This document shows positions 24,161 through 35,202 of a stretch of DNA of 64,000 bases, piece after piece. Positions within the stretch are counted from its first letter, which is position 1. Each line of letters begins with the position of its first letter. The position numbers and the translations under genes were made by a program. This stretch comes from Populus alba. Lineage: Eukaryota; Streptophyta; Magnoliopsida; Malpighiales; Salicaceae. The stretch covers positions 13,144,001 to 13,208,000 of the forward strand of contig NC_133296.1 in NCBI RefSeq assembly GCF_005239225.2, read 5' to 3'. The notes under the pieces were generated by a model. That model had not been told where the DNA came from, did no database searches, and worked only from the letters and a program-made list of their open reading frames with translations.

Positions 24161-24726
24161 CTCTTTTAAAAAAAAAACATTTATCACAAGTATTATTAGT
24201 GCCAGGGGACTATCAATGCATGAGCATGTCTGGTTTTAGTTTCACACCGCGAGTACTTGGAAAATAAAACACCTCCAAATACAAACACAACACTTCAACT
24301 CCTAGATTTTGTTCTATTTGGATTTTTCTTACAAAATAAGCAGACAATCTTTTAAAGGAAAAAAGCGCAACACAGAAGAAACAAAGAACAAGGCAACCTG
24401 GGAAATTACAGTAGATGGAAATACTAAAGTTGGAAATATGGAAAACAGAACATAGAAGGGTATGGGATTAAACATTTGAAGGGCTTGCACATAGAAACTA
24501 TCACATGAGATAGCAAAATATGCAGCACAAAAGAAATCCAATTTTGCAGACTCAAATACGCAAATCACCTGACAAAGTTCACCATCACACACTGTAATAC
24601 ATTCATAGTATCTTAGCTTAATTAGCAAACCAGAAGCTCATAGTAGATAACAAACACCATAATAGAACTAATCTATTAACTAAAAGAAAAAAGAAAAGCA
24701 TTACAAGCTTCATAATCTGTTAAGCT
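24161..24726. other. Downstream flank of DRP4C copy A
   Basis: The last 140 bp (24586-24726) are nearly identical to 41858-41998 next to copy B and probably form the 3' untranslated region. The rest has no recognisable content; copy B lacks about 24075-24586. Confidence 0.5.
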
Positions 24727-26750
24727 CTAGAGATCACCACATTCAATTTTGTCTCTGATATTTGCCAGCACCTCTTTAGACTCCCTCAACAACTTGATAC
24801 TTGTGTTCAGCCTCTCACGCTTATTAGCAACAGATGGAGGTTCCTCTAACATTCCTTCTATCACATCACCAGCAGTGTCTACCAACTCATTAAAAATCTC
24901 CTTTTCCATTTCCTTGTAGAGAAGATTTCGGATGCTGAGCTGCAGATGCAGAGCCATATTGTCAACCAACCTCATCAAGACAACCTTCCAGTAAGCAAAC
25001 ACCCTCATCTTCAAGTCGAAAGCTTTAGGCAGAATAAGCTTGTACACCATCAGATGTCCAACTTCAACATCTCCAAAGCCTTCAATATTTACAAGGTATA
25101 ATCGGCCTCTTTGCATGATGTCTTCAATGACTGTATGCTGCTGTGCGATGAGCTTGTTCCATTCCTTCATATATTCTGGATTACATGTGTAATCCGTTTC
25201 CTTCTCCATCTGAACGATCTCTGTTACCCAATCAATGGACCGGTCTTTCATTTTAGCTACAAGTTTATGGGCTACTCGTCGGATAAATAACTGAAGTCGG
25301 TGATAGTTCTCCGAGTGACGATCCAAAACTGAAATGACCACACCATCAATGTAAGCCCACACTTTTTCAACAAACCTTATTGGTAGTTCTGATATTTCTT
25401 CAACCTTTTGCTGCAGGATGGTAAGGAAGGCAGCGTGAGGAAACGTATTGGGCAATTCCCTTTTGTTTCTCCAAAACCGCAATCTCATTCATCATAAATT
25501 TCTTTGTATGGTCAGAGCAGTTATGAAGTTCAGTTGAGAATTGATTGAGCATTTCAACCAATCTAGCAGTGCAGTGCAATATCTTTTTTCTGCGTATTCA
25601 TCAATTCCCCTCTTACAAGGATTTTCCTCAAAGACTCCTGGGAAGATCCAATAATGCCCGAGAAAGCTGCCATGACCTCAGCAACTGACACCAACCTCCT
25701 GGGCATCCCATTCAGCTCTGAAATACTCTTTTTCAACTTCTCATCAATCTTTCTGACGATATCAGGCAAGCACTTAGCAATAATATTGGCCTGAATTCGC
25801 ACCAGTTTTTGAGCCAAAACTTGGATACCTACTGTAGATTTATCAATCATGGACAAAAGTTGATGTGTAGCAAACAGTGCAGCTTCTTCCTTCCTTGCAT
25901 CCTCATAAGACTCGTTACCAATACGGTTTCTAACACACACATAACCAAGGCCTATATTCACATCATTTCTAGTGACCTTCTCAAGTAACCCTTCAGGTGA
26001 TTTATCAACCTTTGTAACCACAGCAAGAGTCCTCTCACCGTTCTTGTCGACTTTCTGTGACATCATTATGGATTCACATGTGGAAAAATCAACGCTCGCA
26101 GACAAAACATTAAGGATAACACTCTCAGCAGGACTAATATACTTCATTATAATATTTGCTATCTGCTCATAGATATTTGCAGGTTGACCATGAACAGGAA
26201 CTCTTGTAATTCCAGGGAGATCAACAAGAGTAAGATCAGGAACACCATTCTTTTTCACTACAAGAGTTAATTCAGTGTTACATATGCCCTTACCGTTGCC
26301 TGCAATCTCATCGGTGGCAAGATTGATAGCATCAGCAATGTGGGCTTCATCAGTAGGCACTGTTTTGTCATTGAACTGCAAGAAAATCTCTGGTACAAGA
26401 GATGGGTGATGTTTAAGCCTCATAATGAGAGGCACTCTAGTGCAAATGCCATCGCCACGAGGAAGATTGATACAAGCCAATGATTCAAGAACACTGGATT
26501 TGCCTGAAGATTGATCGCCAACAACAACAATGGTTGGAAGTTGTATGCCTTCTTTCACTACCTGGAGTTGCCTCAGCCTGTCCACTGCATCAAGGAGAGG
26601 TGTGATACGGTCGTTGTAATATGAAACAATTGGTACATGATCATGAAAAATAGCATCATGTTCAACATGAAGTTCTACTTCTGTATTTACTGATGCGTCT
26701 TCATATTCTTCAACTCCTTTCCTTTTTGAAGAAGGCTTGCCTCCACTCAT
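24727..26750 (-). pseudogene. DRP4C-like: Dynamin-related protein 4C-like, copy A (frameshifted)
   Basis: Large GTPase of the plant DRP4 group, the plant dynamins most like animal Mx proteins. Start MSGGKPSSKRKG at 26750. GTPase domain: P-loop GDQSSGKS at residues 78-85, CTR at 103-105, DLPG at 177-180 and TKVD at 246-249, all intact. The frame breaks after about residue 385. Between about 25615 and 25460 several small indels relative to copy B (one base lost in GGGAATTG, two lost after GAATAC, one gained in ATTGCACTGC, more near 25465-25475) leave the stalk half (25488-24727, 253 codons) out of frame. That half keeps YTCNPEYMKEW, AFDLKMR and the C-terminal GED-like helix ending ECGDL. Intronless, as expected for DRP4C, about 670 residues in all. 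Alternatives: an intron hiding the indels, or sequencing errors. A stretch at 25024-25137 differs strongly from copy B. Confidence 0.85.
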
Positions 26751-26859
26751 TTTCTCTAGAAAAGATCAGACAGGGATAGAAGAAGAGAGAGATTGTTATA
26801 TGGAAAGAGTTTGAAGATTGGTATGGTCTTGGAAAGAAAAGGATGGAAGGGAAGATAAA

Positions 26860-26867
26860 CTTTATAG
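26860..26867 (-). promoter_or_regulatory. TATA box of DRP4C copy A
   Basis: The minus strand reads CTATAAAG about 110 bp before the start codon. The equivalent site in copy B reads CTATAAAAT. Position and sequence are conserved between the two copies. Confidence 0.55.
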
Positions 26868-27280
26868 TAGAGGAGGTTTTCATTTAACCGAAAAATTAAG
26901 ATAATTGCAAAATTACGATATAGAGATTTTCAATATATCTCTGGAATTAATATTTTTATCAATTAGGTCCCTAAAGGAGAAGCATTATCCCTTCTTCCAT
27001 TATTGGAAACACTTACTTCGTTTGATTAATGTAAAACGTCAGATTCCCCTCAAAATCGCATCCTTTTATTGCATTAACTATGCATGCAATCTAAACATGG
27101 AAACTCGTAGTTTAGACACTTAGTTGAGAATTGGTTCGTAGTTGAGAAATTAATTTGAGCTTTGCTCTTAAGATAATTATCAAGCCTCGGAATGTTATGG
27201 TCTTTTACATGAATAATTTCTTTCCATTTCTAAATATTGTTTTCATTGCTGAGAAAAATAGTACATAAGGTGAATCGAAT

Positions 27281-27510
27281 AACCTCCAACAAAAGAAAAG
27301 TATAAAGAAAAAGACCAAAAAAATATTCCCCAACAAAAGAAAAGTATAAAAAAAAATTACCACAAAAATTACCTCCAACAAAAAAAAGTATATATAGAAT
27401 AACCTCCAACAAAGAAAACTATATATATATAAAAAGGACTAAATCAAATAACCTTCAACAAAAGAAAAGTATATATAAAAAAAAGGACTAAATCGAATAA
27501 CCTCAACATC
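27281..27510. repeat. Minisatellite upstream of DRP4C copy A
   Basis: About six units of 40-50 bp with heads like aacctccaacaaaagaaaag followed by tata(a)n and 'gac(c/t)aaa'. Heads start at about 27281, 27324, 27370, 27401, 27450 and 27500. Its counterpart upstream of copy B has about eight units. Confidence 0.8.
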
Positions 27511-28763
27511 AAGTATTTTTGGATAATCTTATAAGAGCACATCTCTCGTATTAGTATTGTGAATTCAAAGGAATTAATTTATTTATGTCTCTTTTATACT
27601 ATCTTCTAAGTTCAAATTAAAAGAACCACGAAAATGAATTCATATCTCATTAACTATAAGAATTAACCTTAAGAAAGAAATATTTAAAAGAGCTAAAACA
27701 AAATCAATTAAGTGAACATTAGATTAATTTGACCTTAAAACTCAAAATATCTAAATTTAAAATATTAATATTTTCTTTTTATTTAAAAAGTATAGACATA
27801 TTACTAGTATTGAAAAATGAAATATTGAAATAGATCCAAATAAGAAATTAATTTTTTGGTATAGAAAACTAACTTTTTGATTCAAAAAATAACATAAAAA
27901 GTTCACTTGATTAAATTTTAATTATCAAGTAAAATAAGGGTGTATGTATGTGTCCAATCAATATTAATATTTGGAGTGTATAGTCTTGAAAAATTACTCA
28001 CATTCCCAAGCCCTTGGATTGTAATTCCCATTGTTTTGGAATGTGATTCCAAGGAAATGTCTTTACAAATAAAGTAATACTCCATTTATTTATTTTTTAA
28101 AAAACAAATAGAGTCATGAAAAAGAAAATTTCAAACTTTTAGTTCAAATGCAATAATTTTGAATCTAGAGAACAACAAAACCAGTTTTTAAAAGTTTTAG
28201 TAGGTTTGAAAAATAATTTAATGAGGTTGTTCATATTTTTTTTGTAAGTCTTTCAAACAAAGAAAATTAAAATAATAAATAATACAATATTTTTATCTTA
28301 TATACAAACACTTTTTAGGGATGTAAAATATTAATTTTTTATTTTTTAAAAAAATCATATTTAGTTATCAATAGTTTTCTTTTATGCACAAATACTTTTT
28401 AGCAATGTAAATTATTATTATTTTTTAGAGGAAGGTTCCAATAAATAGTAAATCCAAAGAAGCAACTCACATATTCTAAAGGGTAAAGTTGATCTATTAG
28501 ATTTTTTCAAGAAAAAGGTAATACAACTAAAATTTTAAAAAACATAACAACACAAAAAAATATTTATTAGAAACTAAATAATACAACACATATGCATGAG
28601 GATGACCAAAATAAGGATGTCAAAACCTAGGTGATAGAAGAAAAGTAGAAAAGGCATGATAATTGGGTAAGGTAAAATCTATTTTTAATTGTGCTGAAAA
28701 GAATGATACCCTTGAAAGTACAATCCTTGACATGATAAAAATGACCACAAAATTCAAAAAATA

Positions 28764-28803
<40 letters not shown>

Positions 28804-29004
28804 TATTGATAGCAAATCGACGTATAGAGAGCAAAGAGTTTTTTATATCAAAAATATCATAACCTAATTTTTAATTAAAAAATGAATGAAATTTTTTTAG
28901 AAAAATAATGAAATAAATGAAGAATAAATTGAAATTTGTGTCAAGACAATATAAACTAGAAGTTTGTGGTCTTAATTAAACTTTGAATTAGTTCAATTAA
29001 TCAA
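27511..29004. other. AT-rich intergenic sequence
   Basis: Homology to the copy B flank continues to about 27745 and then stops, which marks the right edge of the duplicated block. Beyond that there is no gene or named repeat except a (TTA)n run. Confidence 0.5.
28764..28804. repeat. (TTA)n microsatellite
   Basis: About 13 uninterrupted TTA units. They create a poly-Asn frame on the minus strand that is not a gene. Confidence 0.95.
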
Positions 29005-29775
29005 GGCCCTGTTTGTTTGCTGGAAAGTAGTTTTTTTTTGGAAAGTGAATTATTTTCTGATGTTTGGTAGTGTAATGGAAAATAAGTTGGAAAACACTTT
29101 CCAGTGTTTGATTATGTCATAGAAAATTAGCAGAAAAATAACTTATTAATGTTTTAATTTTCTCAAGTTTATTAAAATAATAAGGAACAAATCTTACAAA
29201 TTAAAAAAATTAAATGAGAATGAAATTGAAAAAAAATATAATTTCATAAATTATCTCAAATAAAATAAATAATAATCAAAATAATAGAGATCAAATCTAA
29301 AAAAAAAACATGAAAGATAAAGAAATTAAAATAATAATAATTAACATTTCATAAATTATTTCAAATAAAATATATAACAATCAAAAGAATGATGATCAAA
29401 TTTGATAGATAAAAAATTTCAATAAAAAAATGATAAAGAAAAAGAAAATAACAATTATAAAAATGAGGACCAAAGTTAACATAAAAATTAAATTTTAAGA
29501 GATGAAACTGAAAAATAAATATTCAAAATAAAATACATATAGCAATCAAAAGTTTAAGAGCCAAATTTAATATAATCAACAAATAATATGACATTTCTAA
29601 ATTTTTCACAACTTCCAGAAAGTATTTTCCAGGAAAACACTTTTCTGGAAACCAAGCCAAATTTTTCTTTGACTAGAAAGTGTTTTCAGTTGACCAACTT
29701 TCCTAATGACAAATAAACACGGAAAAGTTTGGAAAATAATTTCCTGAAAACCACTTCTGGGAAACAAATATAGCC
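29005..29775. mobile_element. hAT-like MITE with terminal inverted repeats
   Basis: The left end GGCCCTGTTTGTTT and the right end, reverse-complemented, GGCTATATTTGTTT match at 11 of 14 positions. The inner parts also mirror each other (ggaaagtagttttt, ggaaaacactttcc against their complements at 29620-29760). Flanking 8-mers TTAATCAA and CAAATCAA match at 6 of 8, consistent with an old 8-bp hAT target duplication. No transposase frame in the 770-bp AT-rich interior, so it is non-autonomous. Confidence 0.65.
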
Positions 29776-30234
29776 CAAATCAATAGTTTAATTGAAGAAT
29801 TGATAAGTTTGAGAACTTAATTGAACTTAGAATTAGTTTAATTAATGAAATTAAAGGCTTAATTGAAGAAATACCAAAGTTTGAGGTTGATTCGGGTTAC
29901 AAGAGCAAGAAAATAAAGTCCAATGACCATTTTATAAATGGAACTAAAATGAAGGGGTACAATTACAATTTACCCAGGGGTTTGATTACAAAATTGCAAG
30001 ACATCAGTGACCAAATTGAAATTGGCTATTCCCATCCCCGTTTCGAAGCAAATGGTTCATCTCCTTTAGCCCGATTCAACAGAAACGTTAGAGAACATGG
30101 TAACGTCTTTCCCATATGAGATGTGCCATTAATAGTCCAATAATGGATACTATCCCAGCGGCTGCACGATCACCACTCTAAGAGGTGCAAGGGCGTTCTA
30201 TTGCTTATAAATATGAACACAATAGGTGAACAAG
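29776..30234. other. Non-coding sequence with dispersed-repeat character
   Basis: The phrase 'gtttaattgaagaatt' and relatives recur (29780-29880). 29940-30180 is less AT-rich and reads like the edge of an LTR or MITE. No gene was seen. Confidence 0.3.
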
Positions 30235-30578
30235 AAGGGGAAGGACATGGAGGAGAGAGAGAGAGAAAGGAGGAGTGAGACCAGAGGAAAAACTGATGAA
30301 AAATAGGAGGAGAACAAACAAAAGAATACCAGAGGGAGCACGGGATAGAGAGAACCGGGCAGAGCATAAGACAGAGAACAAAACACACACTGACGTGAAG
30401 GAACAAACATAGGGGACTGAGAAAAATAAAACATGAACAGAGAATGCGAACGGAGGAGAGGATAGCGAGCAAACACAAAGGAGAGAAGAAAGAGTATACA
30501 AGGAGAGACCAGAGAATAGAGAGAGTAAAAAAAAAGAAACCACAAAGAAACACACAGAGAAACCAAGAAGACAGAGAT
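30235..30578. repeat. Polypurine tract at the left edge of copy B
   Basis: About 340 bp in which the plus strand is largely A and G with scattered C (gagagagagagaaagg, ggagaggatagcgagc). All three minus-strand frames are open and give Ser/Leu/Phe/Cys strings. It ends where similarity to the KCS 3' flank begins. Confidence 0.7.
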
Positions 30579-30613
30579 AGAATCAAATCAAACTTCACAG
30601 ACCATTTAATTAT
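30579..30613. repeat. Scrap of KCS 3' flank (duplicate of 18791-18820)
   Basis: aatcaaacttcacagacc followed by 'att(t/-)aattat' matches the segment 25-50 bp downstream of the KCS stop codon in copy A, in the same orientation. With the KCS fragment at 36469 it brackets the copia insertions, so it marks the left edge of the duplicated block. Confidence 0.65.
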
Positions 30614-30903
30614 TGTTTGATTTTCTAGAGTTATTTAGAAGAAATTGTAAGCAAGTTTGCAAAGAAGATTGGAGAGAAATATCTTGTATATTCTTCTTTT
30701 TCATTAATGCAGAAAACTCTGCTTTTATACAAGTTGAAGAATAACTGATTCCTAGATTTTAGGAACCAAGATCATCTCATCCATCCATTAATGGAGGGCT
30801 ATGATTCTTACACATGTAAGAATCGGTTTGTAACTGATTTGTAACAGTAAAACTAACTATAACTTCCATAACTATTTTAACTGCTTCTTTAACTGATTTA
30901 ACA
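30614..30903 (-). repeat. Copia element 1, 3' LTR (290 bp)
   Basis: Starts TGTTTGATTTTC and ends GATTTAACA (TG...CA). On the minus strand it follows the purine-rich segment aaatggaagaaaa. It contains a TATA-like TATAAAAG on the minus strand at about 30730. The inner 85 bp are repeated at 35203-35287. Confidence 0.75.
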
Positions 30904-31041
30904 GATTTTCTTCCATTTCTTCATTCTTCTCGCTTCAGCCTGCAGAGTTTTCTTCTAAGACTTCAAACACAAGTAACTAGCTTAGCTTTCAATAGCCTCT
31001 CTTAAGTTTTTTACTGGTTTAACTCCAAGCTTCAGCCTTAG

Positions 31042-32429
31042 TTATTTGAATCTATCTTTAGGCAATGCTTTTGTGAAGATGTCTGCAAGTTGTTCTTCAC
31101 TTCTGCAAAATTTCACATTTATTACTCCTTCTTGCAGAGCCTCCCTTATAAAATGATACTTCCTGTTTATATGCCCTGTTCTTTGATGAAAAACAGGATT
31201 CTTAACCATTGAAATTGCTAACATGTTATCACATAACAAAGGTGTTGCCTCAGCTTGCATTTAAGAACAAACCTTAACCAAATTGCCTGAGCAGTTGTTT
31301 CAGATGCTGAGACATACTTAGCTTCTGCAGTTGATAATGCCACTGTGTTTTGTTTCACAGAGGCCTAGGAGAATGCTCCACTCCCAAAACTGAATGCATA
31401 GCCAGACGTGTTGCTGCTATCATCTTCACTTCCTGCCCAATCTGCATCATAAAATCCAATAAGAGTTGTTGATTGATCTCTTAAGTATTCAATGCCATAG
31501 CTGAGAGTTCTTTGCATATATCTTAGGACCTTTTTTGCATCTCCCATATGAATTTTGGTAGGTCCATTCATGAACCGTGACAACAAATTGGCAGCATACA
31601 TCAGATTAGGTCTTATTGCTGTCAAATATAACAAACTTCCTACTATTTTTCTATAATGTCCTTCATCAGCCAACTCACTCCCATCCACCTTCTTTAGTTT
31701 CTCACCAATGGCCAAAAGAATGGAGATTGGTTTGCAGTCATCAATTCCAAACTTACTAAGCAAGGATTTGGCATACTTGCCTTAATGAATGAATACACAT
31801 TGATCAGTTTGCAGTATTCCTATGCCAAGAAAATGGTGAAGAAGTCCAAGATCAGATATCTCATATCTCTATATCATTTATCTTTTAAATTCACTAAGCA
31901 TCCTTTCACTGCTACCAGTATATACAATGTCATCAACATAGATTGAAACAATTATTAAGTTACCTTCCCGATCACACCTTGTATACAAAGTAGCTTGACT
32001 TGTGCTCCTTTTGAATTTGCACAAAGAGAGGTATGTATCAATCTCACTATGACAGGCCCTTGGTGCATGCTTTAATCCATATAAGGCATTTCTTAGTTTG
32101 TAAACTTTGTGTCTTGCATTATTTACTTCAAACCCTTCAGGCTGCTCAACATACATATCTTTCTTAAGAACACCATTTAGGAATGATGACTTAACATCCA
32201 ACTAAAACAACTTCCACCCTTTCTGTGTTGCAAGTGCAATAAGAGTCTGAATTGTGTCCAACCTTGCTACTGGTGTAAAGGTTTCATTATAATCAACTCC
32301 ATATTTCTGTGCATATCCTTTTGCTACAAGGCAAGCCTTGTGTTTTTGTACTCTTCCATCAAGATGAAGTTTAGTTTTGTACACCCATTTCACTCCTATA
32401 ACAGGTTTGTCAATCGATCTCTCCACCAA
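31042..32429 (-). pseudogene. Copia 1 reverse transcriptase and RNase H
   Basis: 32429-32202 reads VIGVKWVYKTKLH, HKACLVAKGYAQ and TFTPVARLDTIQTLIALA. 32201-31878 reads MDVKSSFLNG, YVEQPEGFEV, YGLKHAPRA and the catalytic SIYVDDIVYTGS. 31763-31365 continues with GSLLYLTAIRPNLMYAANLL and DADWAGSEDDSSNTSGYAF (RNase H Asp). 31260-31042 holds LCDNMLAISMVKNPVFH, HIDKKYHFIRE-like residues and the end ADIFTKALPK. Stops and frameshifts at 32201, about 31870 and 31262 separate the pieces. It is closely similar to the second copy at 35422-36443. Confidence 0.88.
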
Positions 32430-32480
32430 TTCTCAAGTATTGTTCTTCTTTATCATTTCCAATTCTTCCTTTATAGCCTC

Positions 32481-33830
32481 CTACCAGGCTTTATCTCCAA
32501 CAACTTCTTGATAATTCTTAGGTTCTATGATGCACATGTGACACCTTGCATATATATCTTCCAAGGTTTTTAATTTTACTAAAGTAGAGCTAGGTATAGA
32601 TTGTTGACTGTTATCATTGCCAATATTCTCAACTAACTCTCCAACTGTAGAATGTGGATGGCAATATTCAATATTATCGAGTTGGACTACAACAAAATGT
32701 TCTTCAAGATTTTCACCTTCAACTTCATCTCTTTCAAGATTGAGAGACAAATGCTTTTGATTCATCAGATTTCTTCCCCAATTCCATGACTTATCCTCAC
32801 TGAAGATCACACTTCTTGAGAGAACAATCTTCTCAAATTTCAAATCATACACTTTATACCCTTTCTCACAGCTACCATATCCAATAAAGACTCCATTTCC
32901 AGCTTTGCTATCCCATTTTTTCCTTAGTGATGATGGGATATGTGTGTAACACAAACAACCGACCACCTTCAGATGTTTGAATCCTGGCTTTCTTCCTGTG
33001 AAGGCTTAAAATGGAGTTTTTTCCATAATAGATGTTGTGTAACATCTGTTCTGAAGATACACAGCTGTACTCACAACTTCTACCTAGAAGATCACTAGCA
33101 TTTCTTTCTCTATCAATATAGACCTTTCCATCTCACAGATTGTTATGTTTCTCCTCTCTATAACTCCATTCTGTTGAGAAGAGTATACAACTGTCAGCTG
33201 CCTCTCCATTCCTTGTTTTACACAGAATTCTTGAAACTCATTTGAGGTATATTCACCACCTCTATCACTCCTCAGCTTCTTCAATTTATACCCACTTTAC
33301 AATTCAACAAATGCTTTAAATTTCTTGAACATATTAAGTGTATCAAATTTATTCCTAAGGAAGTATACCTAGAACATTCTTGAATAGTCATCAATGAATG
33401 TGATGAAGTATTTGTTCCCCCTGACTGATTCGTTCTGTATTGGTCCACACAAGTCTATGTGTATTAGTTCTAGTGGATAGCTTGCTCTCCACGTTTGTTC
33501 TTTGTTAAATTTCTCCCTGTGGTGCTTCCCTGAAACACAGCCTGTACACACATCTTCCACTTCTGTCAAAACAGGAAGTCCACGTACCATCTTTTTCTGC
33601 TGCATCTTCTTCATGCTAGCAAAGTTCAAGTGTCCCAGTCTTCTATGCCATATCCAGGATTCCTCAATCATTGACGTTTTCCTTGCTATAGGTGTTATAG
33701 ACTCAAGTGAAAGGGGAAAACATCGATTTCCTCCAATGATCATTATTGCTACAACATTGTTGAGGCTTTTATCATCAACTATCACTGCTTTGTTCCCTCC
33801 AAAAAGGATATAATAGCCATGCTCCATCAT
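32481..33830 (-). pseudogene. Copia 1 integrase
   Basis: 33830-33369 carries the HHCC zinc finger (WHRRLGHLNFASMKKM ... CTGCVSGKH) and then the first and second core regions LIHIDLCGP and FIDDYSR. 33284-33084 carries LRSDRGGEYTS and VYSSQQNGVIERRN, which contains the catalytic Glu. 32966-32481 carries the C-terminal GKPR-type part (VGCLCYTHIP, KAGNGVFIGYGSCEKGYKVYD). The DD-E residues are present, but the frame is interrupted near 33365, 33080 and 33000. Confidence 0.85.
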
Positions 33831-33902
33831 CTAGCCTACACTTAATAGGTTTTCATCCAATCCAGGAACAAATAACACCTCTTTTATGTATCTCTTCCCA
33901 TG

Positions 33903-35136
33903 CTAAGTCTCCACAACCAATGTGCCTTTTCTAGTTGCTTGCACAAGGTCTCTAGAGCCCATCTTTACTTTGTAGGTCATTGTTTTATCGATGTTGATTA
34001 GTTTAGATTCTTGAGATGTCATGTAGTTGCTATAAGCACTATCCATAAACCATACCTTTCTATCTTGCAAGCTTGCAGAATGGCAAGCATAGAACATGGT
34101 TTTAGTGGTTACTCTTTCTTCTTTTGCATAATATGCTAGTTGTTTGTGACTGTGACTTTCACAGTCTTTTACAATATGGCCAAACCGATTGCATCTTCCA
34201 TATCTTGGTTTTCCTTTATGTCTACACAATCCAAATTGTTACTTCTAGTAGACTTGACACTGTGGTTTTACACTTGCTTGACTACTTCCCCAAACAGTGT
34301 TGTTCCAACTTGAATTTTTGTAGTTGTTTAAGTTTCTGTTTGGAGTCCAATTTGACCCCTTCCTATCTTGTGACTGCCATTTTTTGAGTAGATTTGCCTT
34401 AAAAAACCCTTGTGTGAACTGTAGGCTTAATTGTTTCCAACCTTAAAACTGCTAAAGGCTTTCTCTATTCCTGTTAACTTGTCCATTTCATCATGCAGAT
34501 CTTCCCTCTTATCATAGACTTTGACAGATGCAATGACCTCTTCTGCACTTAAAACATTAAGGTCTCGTGTCTCTTCAATGATAGACATGATGGACTTATA
34601 TCTTCTGCTTAGACTCATTAGCAATTTTTGCACAATTCTAGTTTCTAATGCATCTTTTCCTAATGATTTCCTAAAGAATTTAGCTAGAAATCCATCTAAG
34701 CTTTCACCTTCTGACATTCTCATGTATTCAAAACTGCTCTAACTGCTTGAAGTTTCACAGCTCTAACCTTTTTATCTCCTCTGAATTCTCTGCTCAAAAT
34801 GTCTCAAGCTCCTTTTGCAGTCTTCTCGTTTCTTATGTGTGGGAAAAGGTCATCTGTTAATGCTCCTTAAATGAAGCTTAATGCCTTTGCATTCTTAATT
34901 TAGTTTTCTCTTAAGGTAGTGGATGTTTGCAAGGTTGTTTGCTCAGCTTCACTCTCTTCATCGTCTGATCCATCTGCAACCTCAGGTGATTGTGGAAGTT
35001 GTATTCCAACTTCTATTACGTCCCATAGATCGAATGCTATGAGGATTATCTCTATTTTTATAGCCCAAAAATCATAATTTGTGCCATTGAACTGTGGAGT
35101 TCTTAGGTCTCCTCCAGCAAAGCTTGATCCTATCAT
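33903..35136 (-). pseudogene. Copia 1 gag and protease
   Basis: 35136-34900 is the gag start (MIGSSFAGGDLRTPQFNGTN, then YDFWAIKIEI). 34723-34427 is the gag helical part (MRMSEGESLDGFLAKF, LGKDALETRIVQKLLMSL). 34229-33903 has a damaged zinc knuckle (YGRCNRFGHIVKDC, first Cys replaced by Tyr) and the protease motif VWFMDSAYSNYMT, where the conserved DSG has become DSA. Frame breaks lie near 34860, 34740 and 34400. Confidence 0.82.
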
Positions 35137-35202
35137 TTTTGAGTAAGCAGCAGTATAATCAATTTGTTTTCACAGTTTACACCCCTATCTGGAATAAGTT
35201 TT

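Larger units (their letters stand above)
30614..35202 (-). mobile_element. Ty1/copia element 1, 5'-truncated
   Basis: Minus orientation, with the 3' LTR at 30614-30903 and the order gag, protease, integrase, reverse transcriptase, RNase H from right to left, which is the copia order (integrase before RT). No primer-binding site and no full 5' LTR are present to the right of gag. Instead, copia homology switches at about 35202 to the LTR fragment of a second copy. Many stops and indels throughout. Confidence 0.85.

Noticed and set aside
18842..26750. Possible functional cluster of KCS with DRP4C (metabolic gene cluster)
   Set aside because: No known pathway link; joint presence in both copies is explained by one duplicated DNA segment.
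30170..30598. Minus-strand frame of 142 codons starting with a signal-peptide-like hydrophobic stretch and rich in Cys
   Set aside because: Overlapping frames of 122 and 116 codons show the same low-complexity character over the purine tract; composition artefact.
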